Positions 52,366-61,849 are shown, counted from the first letter of the stretch. The stretch is 64,000 nucleotides of DNA from Mucilaginibacter sabulilitoris (GCF_034262375.1 NZ_CP139558.1:5022001-5086000); one strand, 5' to 3'. The notes: generated by a model from the letters alone, not told the origin. Numbers and translations: made by a program.

Positions 52366-53733
52366 TTATTTCAGGTTCCTAACCTTTATATTTCTGAAGA
52401 AAGCCTCGTTACCATGATCCTGCAATAGCAGGTGCCCTTGTGGTGCTTCGCCAAAGTTTTTCCAGACTTTGTATTTACTGATAGCAACCAGGTCGCGATA
52501 GGCTTTTGAGCCCCTATCATATTCCAACACTTTAACGCCGTTTAGGTAATGCTCTACGTGATTATTAGGATAAACTACTACCCTGCCTATATTCCATGAA
52601 CCTATTGGATGTACGAAGCGCTCTTGCTTATTTGCCTTAATTAAATCATAAAGCGAAGCCAGCGTGCGGTCGCCGTCGCGGCCGAGTTTGGCGTCTGGGT
52701 GCAGCTTGTCGTCAAGCACCTGGTACTCCAGGCCAATGGCCGAACCATCTGTAATTTCTTTCAGGGTTACAAAGTATTTTACTCCGCTATTGGCTCCGGG
52801 AGTGAGCTTAAACTCAAACGAAAGATCAAAAGCAGCATAATTATCGTTAGTGACGATATCACCACCGCCAGACTCTTCTTTACCGGCCGAAGGTAATACA
52901 TGCATGGTGCCTTGTGTATATTCCCATCCTTTGGTTGGGAAGGCTTTAAGCGTTGCGCCGCGCCAGCCTGTATTGGTTTTACCATCATACAACAATTTCC
53001 ATCCGGCGGCTTTCTCGGCCGGTGTAATGCTGTTTGGCTGCAGGTTTACCACATACACATCTTTTGGAAATGGTTTTGGCTTTAAATTAGTGGTTTGCAG
53101 GTTAAAGTTTTTAAAATATACTTTTTTACCGGCTTGCTCTTGTTTGCTCACCGCATGAACCTGCAGTGCTATAAATCCCTTACGGTCAATAGTATCAACC
53201 ACATCTGCAGCTGGAACGCCATTAACCCAGGTTTTCATTTCATTGCCTATGCATTCAATCCGGATATGGTTAAATACCCCTACTTTGAAAGCATCTTTTG
53301 CTTTGGCATTCAAATCAAGCGGATAAAGCCAATCGCGGCGGCCTTCATCATAAATACCGCCGGCCCATTTACGGTCTGAAGGATCTATTTCAAACTGTCG
53401 GCCGTAAACCTTGCCTTTGCCTTCGTGACCTGCGGGGTCATAGTGACTGCGGGTTTGCACGCCAGAATTACTGAGGTTACTTTCTATTTTAGCATCGAGC
53501 TCTAATATAAAATCGCCATACTCTTTTTCGGTTACCAAAAACGTGTTGCCCGAATTTAATACAGTTGTGCCTACAATTTGCCCGTCTTCTACTTTATAAT
53601 CGGCAGTACCGGCAAGACGTTTCCATCCTTTAAGGGTTTTGCCGTCAAACAGGGCATTTTGTGCATGGGTTTTGGCAGGTAATAAAGCAGCCGCAGCAAA
53701 CAGAACTATGGCAGGGAATACAATTTTCTTCAT
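52366..53733 (-). CDS. Double-DUF1080 (3-keto-disaccharide hydrolase domain) protein
   Basis: Secreted concanavalin-like protein with two DUF1080 domains (about 27-215 and 230-455). It begins with a signal peptide (MKKIVFPAIVLFAAAALLPA...THAQ). Each repeat has the LFDGKTLKGWKRL or LLYDGKTNTGWRGA opening and a C-terminal LQDHGNEAFFRNIKVR type ending. DUF1080 proteins include lyases and hydrolases acting on 3-keto-glycosides. The Gfo/Idh/MocA oxidoreductase upstream in the same direction could make the keto sugar, so a joint pathway is plausible but inferred. Confidence 0.9.
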   Translation of the reverse strand: MKKIVFPAIVLFAAAALLPAKTHAQNALFDGKTLKGWKRLAGTADYKVEDGQIVGTTVLNSGNTFLVTEKEYGDFILELDAKIESNLSNSGVQTRSHYDPAGHEGKGKVYGRQFEIDPSDRKWAGGIYDEGRRDWLYPLDLNAKAKDAFKVGVFNHIRIECIGNEMKTWVNGVPAADVVDTIDRKGFIALQVHAVSKQEQAGKKVYFKNFNLQTTNLKPKPFPKDVYVVNLQPNSITPAEKAAGWKLLYDGKTNTGWRGATLKAFPTKGWEYTQGTMHVLPSAGKEESGGGDIVTNDNYAAFDLSFEFKLTPGANSGVKYFVTLKEITDGSAIGLEYQVLDDKLHPDAKLGRDGDRTLASLYDLIKANKQERFVHPIGSWNIGRVVVYPNNHVEHYLNGVKVLEYDRGSKAYRDLVAISKYKVWKNFGEAPQGHLLLQDHGNEAFFRNIKVRNLK

Positions 53734-53875
53734 GTGTGGTGTTAATGTTGTTTTATGTAGATATTAAAATTGGTTTAAAAATCTCCGGCTTTATTGGCAA
53801 TAAAGCATATTTACCGCAATATGCTATTTATTGCAATACACTTACAAAAAAACCTGTAACAAGACAGATACTTTA

Positions 53876-55204
53876 TTACACTTTCACTTCCCAGCCCTTT
53901 TCATATTCCCGGCTCCAGAGTTTGGCAGCATCAGCATCGTTTAAAATATGGCCGTTTGATGGATCGATTTGCAGCACCCTGTCTACGCGATACGATATGT
54001 TGCCCAACTGCGGCAATAATGTCGATTTAAATCCGGTTTCGATAGAACAATTTAAACGTTCCGATCCCCTAATGGCCTCAATAAAATTTTTCAAATGAAG
54101 CTCATCGAGCAGTTCGGTTGGGCTTACTTTATTGGTAGCATCTACTTTAGTATTGTCGTTTACGCTTTTAACAGGTTTGTTGCCACCATCATAAACCTGG
54201 TATCCGTTCCCTCCATCATAAACCAAAGTGCCCTTATCTCCGTAAAATATTACTCCACGACCTAATTTCTCCATTTCAAATCCATTACAGCTACGGCTTT
54301 CCCATTGTGCGGCGGTATTATTCGGGAAATTATACATGATATTTTGCGTATCGGGGGTTTGCCAGTCATCATTAAAATGAAAACGGCCGCCTGTTGATAC
54401 GACCTTGTTCGGAAAGTCAACACCCAAGCCCCAGCGCATTACGTCAAGTTCATGGGTTCCGTTGTTCAGAGCCTCCCCTGCACCCCAGTTCCAGAGCCAG
54501 TGCCAGTTATAATGAATGAGGTTGTCCCGATACGCCATTCGTGGCGCGGGCCCCTGCCATAAATCATAATTCAGGGTTTCGGGCACAGCCACCTCCTTGC
54601 CATAACCAATAGTTTGGCGATGATTGGTGTACCAGCCCTTAGCATAATAAGTTCTGCCAATAACGCCATTATGAAGCTCTTTTATCATGTTTTGAACATT
54701 GGCAAATGATCGTCGCTGGATGCCCATTTGCACAAGGCGCTTATATTTTTTTGACGCGGCAACGGCCATTTCGCCCTCATGGGGGTTATGACTGCCCGGT
54801 TTTTCTACATACACATGCTTCCCGGCCTGGCAAGCCATAATGGTTGCGGGGGCATGCCAATGATCGGGAGCGGCTATAACAACAGCGTCAATCTCCTTTA
54901 TTTCAAGCATTTTCCGGATATCGGTAATGCCCTTAGGTTTTTTGCCCGTTATTTTAAATATCTCGTTTATTGTATTTTCAACCACTTTGGAATCTACATC
55001 GCATATATATCCAATTTCAACATTAGGCATGCCGGCAAAACGTTGGGCAAGGTACAGCCCCCGGCTGTTTGTTCCCATCATACCTAATACTACTTTGTTG
55101 TTTGGCGACCCGCTAAAAAATCCGGCTTTGGATATTTCTGGTGTGAGCAGAAAACAGGTGCCCGCTAATGAAGTTGTTTGAATAAACTTTCTACGGCTAA
55201 TCAT
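53876..55204 (-). CDS. Tat-exported Gfo/Idh/MocA oxidoreductase
   Basis: NAD(P)-dependent sugar oxidoreductase, 442 residues. It opens with a twin-arginine signal, MISRRKFIQTTSLAGTCFLL, so it is folded in the cytoplasm with cofactor bound and exported to the periplasm. The Rossmann domain (about 37-160) has VVLGMMGTNSRGLYLAQRF and the dihydrodipicolinate-type motif VYVEKPGSHNPHEGEM. It lies 142 bases upstream of the DUF1080 gene on the same strand and could supply 3-keto sugars for it. Confidence 0.9.
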   Translation of the reverse strand: MISRRKFIQTTSLAGTCFLLTPEISKAGFFSGSPNNKVVLGMMGTNSRGLYLAQRFAGMPNVEIGYICDVDSKVVENTINEIFKITGKKPKGITDIRKMLEIKEIDAVVIAAPDHWHAPATIMACQAGKHVYVEKPGSHNPHEGEMAVAASKKYKRLVQMGIQRRSFANVQNMIKELHNGVIGRTYYAKGWYTNHRQTIGYGKEVAVPETLNYDLWQGPAPRMAYRDNLIHYNWHWLWNWGAGEALNNGTHELDVMRWGLGVDFPNKVVSTGGRFHFNDDWQTPDTQNIMYNFPNNTAAQWESRSCNGFEMEKLGRGVIFYGDKGTLVYDGGNGYQVYDGGNKPVKSVNDNTKVDATNKVSPTELLDELHLKNFIEAIRGSERLNCSIETGFKSTLLPQLGNISYRVDRVLQIDPSNGHILNDADAAKLWSREYEKGWEVKV

Positions 55205-55326
55205 ATCTGAATTGTTAATTGGTGATGTCCTGTTGTTCTGCGAGCAGGTATGGCAAATTAGTTAAGTTTTATAAAGCATCGAAGAAAAACAGATGATTTT
55301 TTTAATAAGCAAATGTAATTTAACTG

Positions 55327-55680
55327 TTACTTAAATAGCCTCTCGTATTCACCGATCAGCTTTTTGGTTGCCCTGCAATACCACGCCGTGATCAGAAGCG
55401 TTTTCAGATCATCCGGCGATACGGTTTCAAGACGTACCAGCATGTACTTATAATTGAGATAATGGTTGGTTATAAAAAACGTATCTGGATCAGCTGCCAT
55501 CCACTTATCGCGCTCAAGTGTGTGTACAGCAAGCAGTTGATCTTTTAGTTTAACGTTGGCAACTATCTTTTTGTTCACATAAAAAGCCGGATCATTAACG
55601 TGCATTTTTTCGGTTACGCCTGGCAATGGTAACAATGTGCTGCGCAGAAACTGCATAAAAGCAAACATATCAGTCGCCAT
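55327..55680 (-). CDS. MmcQ/YjbR-family protein
   Basis: Small protein of the MmcQ/YjbR family with a double-wing CyaY-like fold, function poorly known. The 117-residue protein ends with SPDDLKTLLITAWYCRATKK and carries the ADPDTFFITNHYLNYKYMLV segment typical of the family. It starts at an ATG (MATDMFAFMQFLRSTLLPLP). It lies between the Gfo/Idh gene and the aldo/keto reductase on the same strand and has no clear role in the sugar block. Confidence 0.85.
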   Translation of the reverse strand: MATDMFAFMQFLRSTLLPLPGVTEKMHVNDPAFYVNKKIVANVKLKDQLLAVHTLERDKWMAADPDTFFITNHYLNYKYMLVRLETVSPDDLKTLLITAWYCRATKKLIGEYERLFK

Positions 55681-55785
55681 AATTAAGCTTTAAAGTATCT
55701 GAACCGGGATTTTGTAATCAAATGGGGGGCAATATAAAACTACACCTTATTCTTAAATTTAAAAATCCCGGTTTCAAAATATTTT

Positions 55786-56817
55786 CTAATAGTTAATTGG
55801 CAACGGGTTCAGTTTTATATTCTGACGCTGGTGCCAGTATGGGTAAATGGGATCAACCTCACTTGCGGCATCCAGTTTTTTAACCTGTTCTGTCGTTAAA
55901 TTCCAGCCAACAGCATCCAGATTTTGTTTTAATTGCTCTTCGTTACGGGCACCTATTATGATGTTGGCAACGGTTGGCCTTTGCAACAACCAGTTTATTG
56001 CAACCTGTGCCACCGATTTACCCGTTTCTTCGGCTACCTCATCCATTGCGTCAACAATGTTGTACAGGTGATCAAAATTTGTTGCCGGCCCATGGCTCCC
56101 CCCCTGTACCGTTCTTGAATTTTCAGGAATTGGCTGGCCCCTTCTGAACTTACCGCTTAACTGGCCCGAAGCCAAAGGACTCCAAATTATGGTGCCCACC
56201 TTTTGATCGATACCCAAAGGCATCAGCTCCCATTCAAATTCGCGGTTTAATAATGAGTAATATGCCTGATGAGCTATATACCTGCTCCAGCCATATCGTT
56301 CAGATGCCGACAATGATTTCATTAAATGCCAGCCCGAAAAGTTTGAACAGGCAATATATCTGATCTTTCCGCTGGTTACCAGGTCATCAAGTGCGCGCAG
56401 GGTTTCTTCAACCGGTGTGGTGCCGTCAAAGCCGTGCATGTGATATACATCAATATGATCGGTATTTAAGCGTTTCAAACTGGCCTCGCATTGCTGAATA
56501 AGGTGATAACGCGATGAACCATAATCATTAGAACCATCGCCCATAGTAAAAGTTGCCTTCGATGAAATAAGCACCCTGTTGCGTAAGCCTTCCAGTGCCT
56601 GGCCCAGGATCTCTTCAGACAAGCCGCGGGAATAAACGTTGGCTGTATCGAAAAAGTCGACCCCGGCATCCAGGCATAAATTAATAAGCTTTCTGGCTTC
56701 ATCAACCTGTGTATTCCCCCAGGCTTTAAAAAACTCGTTGCCGCCCCCAAAAGTGGCCGTTCCAAAACTTAACACCGGCACTTTTAGCCCCGATGCTCCT
56801 AACTGTCTGTATTCCAT
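55786..56817 (-). CDS. Aldo/keto reductase
   Basis: NADPH-dependent oxidoreductase with a TIM barrel, 343 residues. The frame extends to 56874, but the ATG at 56815-56817 (MEYRQLGASGLKVPVLSFGT) is the usual family start. The catalytic tetrad appears as D in FFDTANVYSRG, the Tyr just after, Lys in RVLISSKATF and His in YHMHGFDG. The C-terminal cofactor segment IIGARNEEQLKQNLDAVGWN is present. Substrate unknown. It resembles the AKR families reducing sugar or keto-aldehyde compounds. Confidence 0.92.
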   Translation of the reverse strand: MEYRQLGASGLKVPVLSFGTATFGGGNEFFKAWGNTQVDEARKLINLCLDAGVDFFDTANVYSRGLSEEILGQALEGLRNRVLISSKATFTMGDGSNDYGSSRYHLIQQCEASLKRLNTDHIDVYHMHGFDGTTPVEETLRALDDLVTSGKIRYIACSNFSGWHLMKSLSASERYGWSRYIAHQAYYSLLNREFEWELMPLGIDQKVGTIIWSPLASGQLSGKFRRGQPIPENSRTVQGGSHGPATNFDHLYNIVDAMDEVAEETGKSVAQVAINWLLQRPTVANIIIGARNEEQLKQNLDAVGWNLTTEQVKKLDAASEVDPIYPYWHQRQNIKLNPLPINY

Positions 56818-56980
56818 TGTGGTATTTTTGATGTAAATGATTATACATGGCCTACTACGACCCATGTATAACAAAGCTAAAACATATGGATTTTAACATG
56901 TGGTTTAGCATATCATAAGTTTGTCATTTATAGAAGCCACGCTCCCGTTGTAAAGGAAATTAATTGCTAATTTTGAACCA

Positions 56981-57208
56981 ATGATAGCAGACCCGTTACG
57001 TGTATCACTTTTTGAAATGCGGCTGGAAGAAATTCACCGGCGCGATCCCTTTTTGAGGTATGAGATCACCATACGTGACTTTATAGCATTGTTCCCACTG
57101 AAATATAAAAACGGCGCTCCGGTAAAGCCAGAACAACCTACTTCTTTCGGGCTCGACAGGCATGTGTTTTTACAAGTGCTTGTAGCCTTTAGCCAATCGT
57201 TTAATTAA
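56981..57208 (+). CDS. Unrecognised 75-residue protein
   Basis: Small protein without a recognised family, opening MIADPLRVSLFEMRLEEIHR and ending VFLQVLVAFSQSFN. Charge pattern and helix propensity are protein-like and codon use fits the neighbours. It converges on and overlaps the GH97 stop by 8 bases. A TAATTTTG element lies only 5 bases before the ATG, so the start could be the later Met at 57017. Function unknown; moderate doubt that it is translated. Confidence 0.5.
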   Translation: MIADPLRVSLFEMRLEEIHRRDPFLRYEITIRDFIALFPLKYKNGAPVKPEQPTSFGLDRHVFLQVLVAFSQSFN

Positions 57209-59186
57209 CCGGTTGTTTCTTTTTAAGCCGGATCATAAATCCCCCTCCCGGAGCCATGTGAACAGGTATTTGCTGATTTTTAGTTATAAGCTGATTGGTA
57301 ATAATATAGTCTGCCGCGTAGCGATCTGCATTTACGCCGTCTTTACAAATTACAGCATCATAGTTGGTATCATCCAAAAAGTCAAACCGGAGATTCACAT
57401 CATGGGCATTTTCGCCGGTCATTCCGGCTATAAACCAGTCATCACCCTTTTTACGGGCGGTTACAATATACCCGGCAACTTTTGCATCAAGTATCAATGT
57501 ATTATCCCAGGTGGTTGGAATACTGCCCAGCAGCTGCATAAACTCCGGCTCAAGCAATCCCTGCGACGGATTACCCGAAAACATTTGCAACGGACTATCA
57601 TAAACCACAAACATAGCCAGCTGCTGGCACCGTGTACCGTCACTCATTACCTTGCCTTTTATGGGTGTATGCTGCGCATGAGTGGCGTTATCAAGTAACC
57701 CGGGTTCATAATCCATAGGGCCGGCAAGCATGCGGGTGAAGGGTAGCGTTAAATTATGTCCAGGCGTTGGCTTATTGCTCCAGGCATTATATTCGCTGCC
57801 TAAAACACCCTCGCGGGTGAGGTTGTTGGGATATGTACGGTTGAACCCTTTGGGTGGGTAGGCCCCATGAAACATAATCATGATATGCGCGTCGGCACAG
57901 GCCTGCGCAATTCGTTTATAAAAATTAACGGTTTTCTGATCATCGCGGTCAATAAAATCGGTCATGATAAAATCGGCGCCCCAGCGGTTAAATTGCTTTA
58001 AGGCACTGTCGAGCTGCTTGTCGAGTGTCATGGCCAGCGTCCACATACTTATTTTTACCCCTTTTGAACGCGCATAGTCGGCAATGGAATCAATATTCAT
58101 ATTCGGGCTGATCTTGAACAGGTCGTTGGCGTCGCTCCAGCCGGCATCCATCATGATCCGGTCGAAACCGAAACGTTTGGCAAAATCTATATAATATTTA
58201 TACGTAGCGGTATTTACACCTGTTTTAAAAGGAACGTTAAACAGGTTGATGTCAATTATCCACTCCTCGGTACTTTTACCGGGATGTATCCAGGAAGCAT
58301 CTTTTAATTTGCACGGTTCGGCCAGTTTATAAACAAGATCGTTTCCCGGCAAATCCTTGTCCACTCTCGAAATAAGCAGCGCCCGCCACGGAAACACGCG
58401 GGTACCTTTTGTCTGGGCTATGTAGTTAGCACGCCTGCTTACCACCCGCTGCGGAAAATCGCCGGGCTCAACTCTTTCTTCCAGTGGGTAAGCAGCATAA
58501 GTTGCTTGTAATGACGATTTTCCTGTACCCCTTAAAAACATGCCCGGGTAATCGTCCAGATCAGATTCGGTTACCCCCGCTTTGATGCCGCCGTTAAGTT
58601 CAACCAGCACCGGCGAATACATGTAAACCGTATCAGTCAAACTATCAAGTTGCTTGTAAGGGTACAATTCTTCAAAACTGGTATGATAAATATCCTGCCC
58701 GGGGCGCTTGTGTATTATCGGCGTCCAGGCATGGCTGCCTTGCGGAAAGTTAAATTGTGCAGTTTCATTCTTTACCGTGATATCGTTTTTAAATTGTGTG
58801 CTGATACGATACGCAAAGCCATCGTTGTATAACCTGAATATTACACCGAACTTATTTTTGAAAGTTATGCTTAGTTCATTATAAACATCGGGTATCAGCT
58901 TTCTTTTATCTGGAACAGCAGCGGTTATAACCGTATTTACTGTATGGCTTTTTACGGATGATATTTTAAGGCCGGTGCTTAGTTTTAAACCTGCTGAAAG
59001 TTCAAGATCAATTACCGAGGGTAAAACAACAGGCTTATCATCAACAAACACTGAATATGACAAATTATTACTGGTGCTGATCTCGACCCTTACTTTTTTA
59101 TCGGGCGAATACAGAACCGGTACATCCGTGCAAAAACATTTTATGGGTATAATTAAAACGAGTAATGATAATAATACTTTATTCAT
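57201..59186 (-). CDS. Glycoside hydrolase family 97 enzyme
   Basis: Secreted GH97 glycosidase, 661 residues, with a signal peptide (MNKVLLSLLVLIIPIKCFC). An N-terminal beta-super-sandwich (about 20-290) is followed by a TIM barrel (about 300-560) and a C-terminal beta domain. Motifs include MMDAGWSD, FIMTDFIDRDDQKT and NLTREGVLGSEYNAW. GH97 holds inverting alpha-glucosidases (SusB type) and retaining alpha-galactosidases; the DFIDRDD form suggests the retaining, Asp-nucleophile branch, but this is tentative. No SusC/SusD uptake pair is beside it. Confidence 0.93.
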   Translation of the reverse strand: MNKVLLSLLVLIIPIKCFCTDVPVLYSPDKKVRVEISTSNNLSYSVFVDDKPVVLPSVIDLELSAGLKLSTGLKISSVKSHTVNTVITAAVPDKRKLIPDVYNELSITFKNKFGVIFRLYNDGFAYRISTQFKNDITVKNETAQFNFPQGSHAWTPIIHKRPGQDIYHTSFEELYPYKQLDSLTDTVYMYSPVLVELNGGIKAGVTESDLDDYPGMFLRGTGKSSLQATYAAYPLEERVEPGDFPQRVVSRRANYIAQTKGTRVFPWRALLISRVDKDLPGNDLVYKLAEPCKLKDASWIHPGKSTEEWIIDINLFNVPFKTGVNTATYKYYIDFAKRFGFDRIMMDAGWSDANDLFKISPNMNIDSIADYARSKGVKISMWTLAMTLDKQLDSALKQFNRWGADFIMTDFIDRDDQKTVNFYKRIAQACADAHIMIMFHGAYPPKGFNRTYPNNLTREGVLGSEYNAWSNKPTPGHNLTLPFTRMLAGPMDYEPGLLDNATHAQHTPIKGKVMSDGTRCQQLAMFVVYDSPLQMFSGNPSQGLLEPEFMQLLGSIPTTWDNTLILDAKVAGYIVTARKKGDDWFIAGMTGENAHDVNLRFDFLDDTNYDAVICKDGVNADRYAADYIITNQLITKNQQIPVHMAPGGGFMIRLKKKQPVN

Positions 59187-59305
59187 AATTATAGGTAATG
59201 GCGGTATTGGTTGGCGAGGTCGGAATGCTTAAAATTATAAAATAATACCATAATCAGGAACAGGTCTAAATTAGAAATAGCTCCTCCTCGGATGCCGTCT
59301 TTGGT

Positions 59306-59313
59306 TAACTTTG
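59306..59313 (+). promoter_or_regulatory. -7 element before the CDGSH gene
   Basis: TAACTTTG fits TAnnTTTG and ends 16 bases before the ATG at 59330. Confidence 0.5.
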
Positions 59314-59329
59314 CGCAAAATATTATCAA

Positions 59330-59554
59330 ATGGAGAAAACTAAACTTACTATTAATAACAACGGTTCTGTAAAAATTGAAGGCGATTTTGAAATTGTAGA
59401 TGCGCAAGGCAATCAATATGGTTTACAGGGCAGAACTGTGCTATCTATTTGCCGTTGCGGCATGTCGGCTAACAAGCCATTCTGCGACGGTTCGCATAAA
59501 GGGCATTTTGAGCACAACGCCATTGCCTTTGATTTGCCCCCTAAAAAAGTTTAA
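59330..59554 (+). CDS. CDGSH-type iron-sulfur protein
   Basis: Small protein binding a 2Fe-2S cluster with three Cys and one His. The 74-residue protein carries C41 and C43 (ICRCG), C52 and H56 in the CDGSH motif (KPFCDGSHKGH). It is a stand-alone single-domain form, thought to act in redox sensing or electron transfer; its partners are unknown. It has a promoter element and is followed by a hairpin terminator, so it is transcribed alone. Confidence 0.93.
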   Translation: MEKTKLTINNNGSVKIEGDFEIVDAQGNQYGLQGRTVLSICRCGMSANKPFCDGSHKGHFEHNAIAFDLPPKKV

Positions 59555-59580
59555 CATTTAGCATATCCGCGATTTATTAT

Positions 59581-59610
59581 AAAGCCTTCTGTATATTACA
59601 GGAGGCTTTT
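59581..59610 (+). terminator. Terminator hairpin after the CDGSH gene
   Basis: AAAGCCTTCTGT (59581-59592) pairs with ACAGGAGGCTTT (59598-59609) with one wobble, followed by T. It lies 26 bases beyond the CDGSH stop and before truA. Confidence 0.75.
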
Positions 59611-59660
59611 GCTTATAGCTGCTTTATCAGGTTTTTTATTGACTTTTGACACCTGACATT

Positions 59661-60470
59661 ATGCGTTACTTTTTTCATATAGGTTATCATGGCACACGTT
59701 ACAGCGGCTGGCAAAGGCATGTCGGTGTTACAAGTGTTCAGGAAGTTTTAGAAACCGCGCTTAGCCGCCTTTTTAAACACCCAGTTGCCATTGTGGGCTG
59801 TGGCCGTACAGATGCCTATGTACACGCATGCCAGTTCTTTTTTCATGTAGATATTGAGCAGGAATGGGATTTTGACTTGTTTTTCAGGCTTAATAAAATA
59901 TTGCCCGATGATATAGCCATATTTGACATTATCCCGATGCAGGGCCAGCCGCATGCCCGGTTTGATGCCATACAACGCACTTATGATTATTTTATTCATA
60001 GCTATAAAGACCCATTTTTAAGCGATTTCAGCTCTCTCTATCCTGAAACAAATCTTAACATTGATGCCATGGGCAAAGCGGTGGTGCTATTGCCGCTCTA
60101 CAACGATTACCGCGCATTTTGCAAAATGCCCGACCGTATTGATCATACCATCTGCACAGTAACCTCAGCCGGCTTATTTGTTGATAAAAGCGGCGACAGG
60201 TTGCGCTTCCACATATCGGCTAACCGCTTTTTAAGCAAAATGATCAGGATCATCGTTGGCCGCCTGCTTGATATCGGTCGCGGTGATATGAACGTTGATG
60301 AGTTTGAACATTACCTGGCCAATAAACAAACGCCGGCCATCATTATTCCGGCTTATCCGCAAGGTTTGTATCTTTCAAAAGTTACCTACCCCTATCTTGA
60401 CATACCGCCGCGAACCACTTTTACAGGACCGCTTGAAAATGGTAATGAAGCGGGCTGGCAGGCGGTATAA
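59661..60470 (+). CDS. truA: tRNA pseudouridine synthase A
   Basis: Converts uridines 38-40 of tRNA anticodon arms to pseudouridine. The frame opens with TTG at 59646, but the ATG at 59661 (MRYFFHIGYHGTRYSGWQRH) is chosen because it begins at the family-conserved strand. The result is 269 residues. The catalytic Asp is D51 in GCGRTDAYVHA, and FHISANRFLSKMIRIIVGRL near 190-208 is also characteristic. It is complete. The helicase-like gene follows 80 bases downstream. Confidence 0.95.
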   Translation: MRYFFHIGYHGTRYSGWQRHVGVTSVQEVLETALSRLFKHPVAIVGCGRTDAYVHACQFFFHVDIEQEWDFDLFFRLNKILPDDIAIFDIIPMQGQPHARFDAIQRTYDYFIHSYKDPFLSDFSSLYPETNLNIDAMGKAVVLLPLYNDYRAFCKMPDRIDHTICTVTSAGLFVDKSGDRLRFHISANRFLSKMIRIIVGRLLDIGRGDMNVDEFEHYLANKQTPAIIIPAYPQGLYLSKVTYPYLDIPPRTTFTGPLENGNEAGWQAV

Positions 60471-60550
60471 CAGCTATATATTTAATCTTTATAAATATGA
60501 GCTCGTAAATTGGTAATTTCGCCCTCTTACATTAACTTAATAAGATCCTG

Positions 60551-61849
60551 ATGGTGTGGTTTGAAAAATTGAAGCTGAATAAGCAGTTGGTTAGATCGGT
60601 AAATGAAGCTGGTTTTACAAACCCGAAAGAATTGCAGCAAAAAACGCTGACCAGAATTATCGGCGGTCAGGATATTATAGTTATTGGCCCCGAAGGCAGC
60701 GGCAAAACAACCACCTATGTTTTAGGTGTTTTAAACCGGTTTAATTACGCCCCCGAAGGTGTTCCGCGTGTGCTGATCCTGGTTCCGGAAAAAGAACAGG
60801 TGGAAGCTGTGATGCAACAGTTTGAACTGCTTAACAAAAACAGATCCATCTCCATAGTTGGCCTGTACGTTACCCCAGGCATTGAAGCCCAGATGGACGC
60901 ACTTGCCGATGGCGCCGATATTGTGGTAGCCACTCCCGACAGGGCCAGGGCTATTTATCTTAAACTTGGCCTCAACCTTAATAAAATTGACCTTTTTATT
61001 ATTGACGACGCCGACCTCATGATTAAGAAGGGTATGCAACTACCTGTAACCGAGCTGGCAAACAGTATTACTAAATGCCAGCACCTGGTATTTACCGAGG
61101 TAATGCACAACAAACTCGAAAAAATGATAGCCCCTTTCATGAAGCTACCTGCAACTATTGAGGTAGAGGAATTGGAAGAAACCCCGATACAAACACATCA
61201 GCAATTATTATATCATGTGCCCAACTTCGGCACCAAGCTAAACCTGCTCAATTTATTTATGTATGATGATGAGCTGTTTACCAAAACCGTTGTATTTGTA
61301 AACACCAATGCCACAGCCGATAAATTGTACAAAGGCTTGCAAAGCCGCCTGCGCGACGCGGTAGCTGTTTTAAACCCGCGTTTTTTTGACACCCATGGCT
61401 TTAAAACTATTGAGGATTTTAAAGCAGCGTCCCATTCCAGAATATTGATCGCAGCTAACGAGAATAATGAAAGTATCGACCTGGTTGGTATTCCCTTTCT
61501 TATACATTTTGACCTGCCTGTCGAAAAGGAGCTGTACATAGCGCGCGTCACCAATCATCAACCAGACAGCGAAGATGAAACCATGGCCATTACCTTTGCC
61601 ACCGACCTTGAATTAAGCCAGGTGAAGAAAATTGAACAGGCCACCGGCAAAAAAATCCCAACAGCCTCCCTACCCGATGAACTGGTGATTGAAAAAGAAG
61701 TAAAAGCAAAAAAAGAAGAAGAAAAACCCACCAAACCAAGCGCTGATGCTCCCGGCGCAGCCTTCCATGAAAAGAAGGCAGCCAACGCCAAAACCTACAA
61801 TTACAGTTCGGGCCAAAAGGCTAAAATGAACAACAAGCGCAAACACTAA
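60551..61849 (+). CDS. Degenerate DEAD-box-helicase-like protein
   Basis: Two-RecA-domain protein of superfamily 2, 432 residues. A Q-motif-like stretch (FTNPKELQQKT) and Walker A GPEGSGKTT (about 46-54) are intact. Motif II is DDAD (152-155) instead of DEAD, motif III SAT is replaced by FTEV, and motif VI (HRxGRxxR), which carries the arginine finger, is lost (ARVTNHQPDSED). Motif V is also unlike the family. The tail is Lys-rich (AKKEEEKPTK...KAKMNNKRKH), as in RNA-binding extensions. ATP binding is likely, strand unwinding doubtful. Confidence 0.85.
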   Translation: MVWFEKLKLNKQLVRSVNEAGFTNPKELQQKTLTRIIGGQDIIVIGPEGSGKTTTYVLGVLNRFNYAPEGVPRVLILVPEKEQVEAVMQQFELLNKNRSISIVGLYVTPGIEAQMDALADGADIVVATPDRARAIYLKLGLNLNKIDLFIIDDADLMIKKGMQLPVTELANSITKCQHLVFTEVMHNKLEKMIAPFMKLPATIEVEELEETPIQTHQQLLYHVPNFGTKLNLLNLFMYDDELFTKTVVFVNTNATADKLYKGLQSRLRDAVAVLNPRFFDTHGFKTIEDFKAASHSRILIAANENNESIDLVGIPFLIHFDLPVEKELYIARVTNHQPDSEDETMAITFATDLELSQVKKIEQATGKKIPTASLPDELVIEKEVKAKKEEEKPTKPSADAPGAAFHEKKAANAKTYNYSSGQKAKMNNKRKH

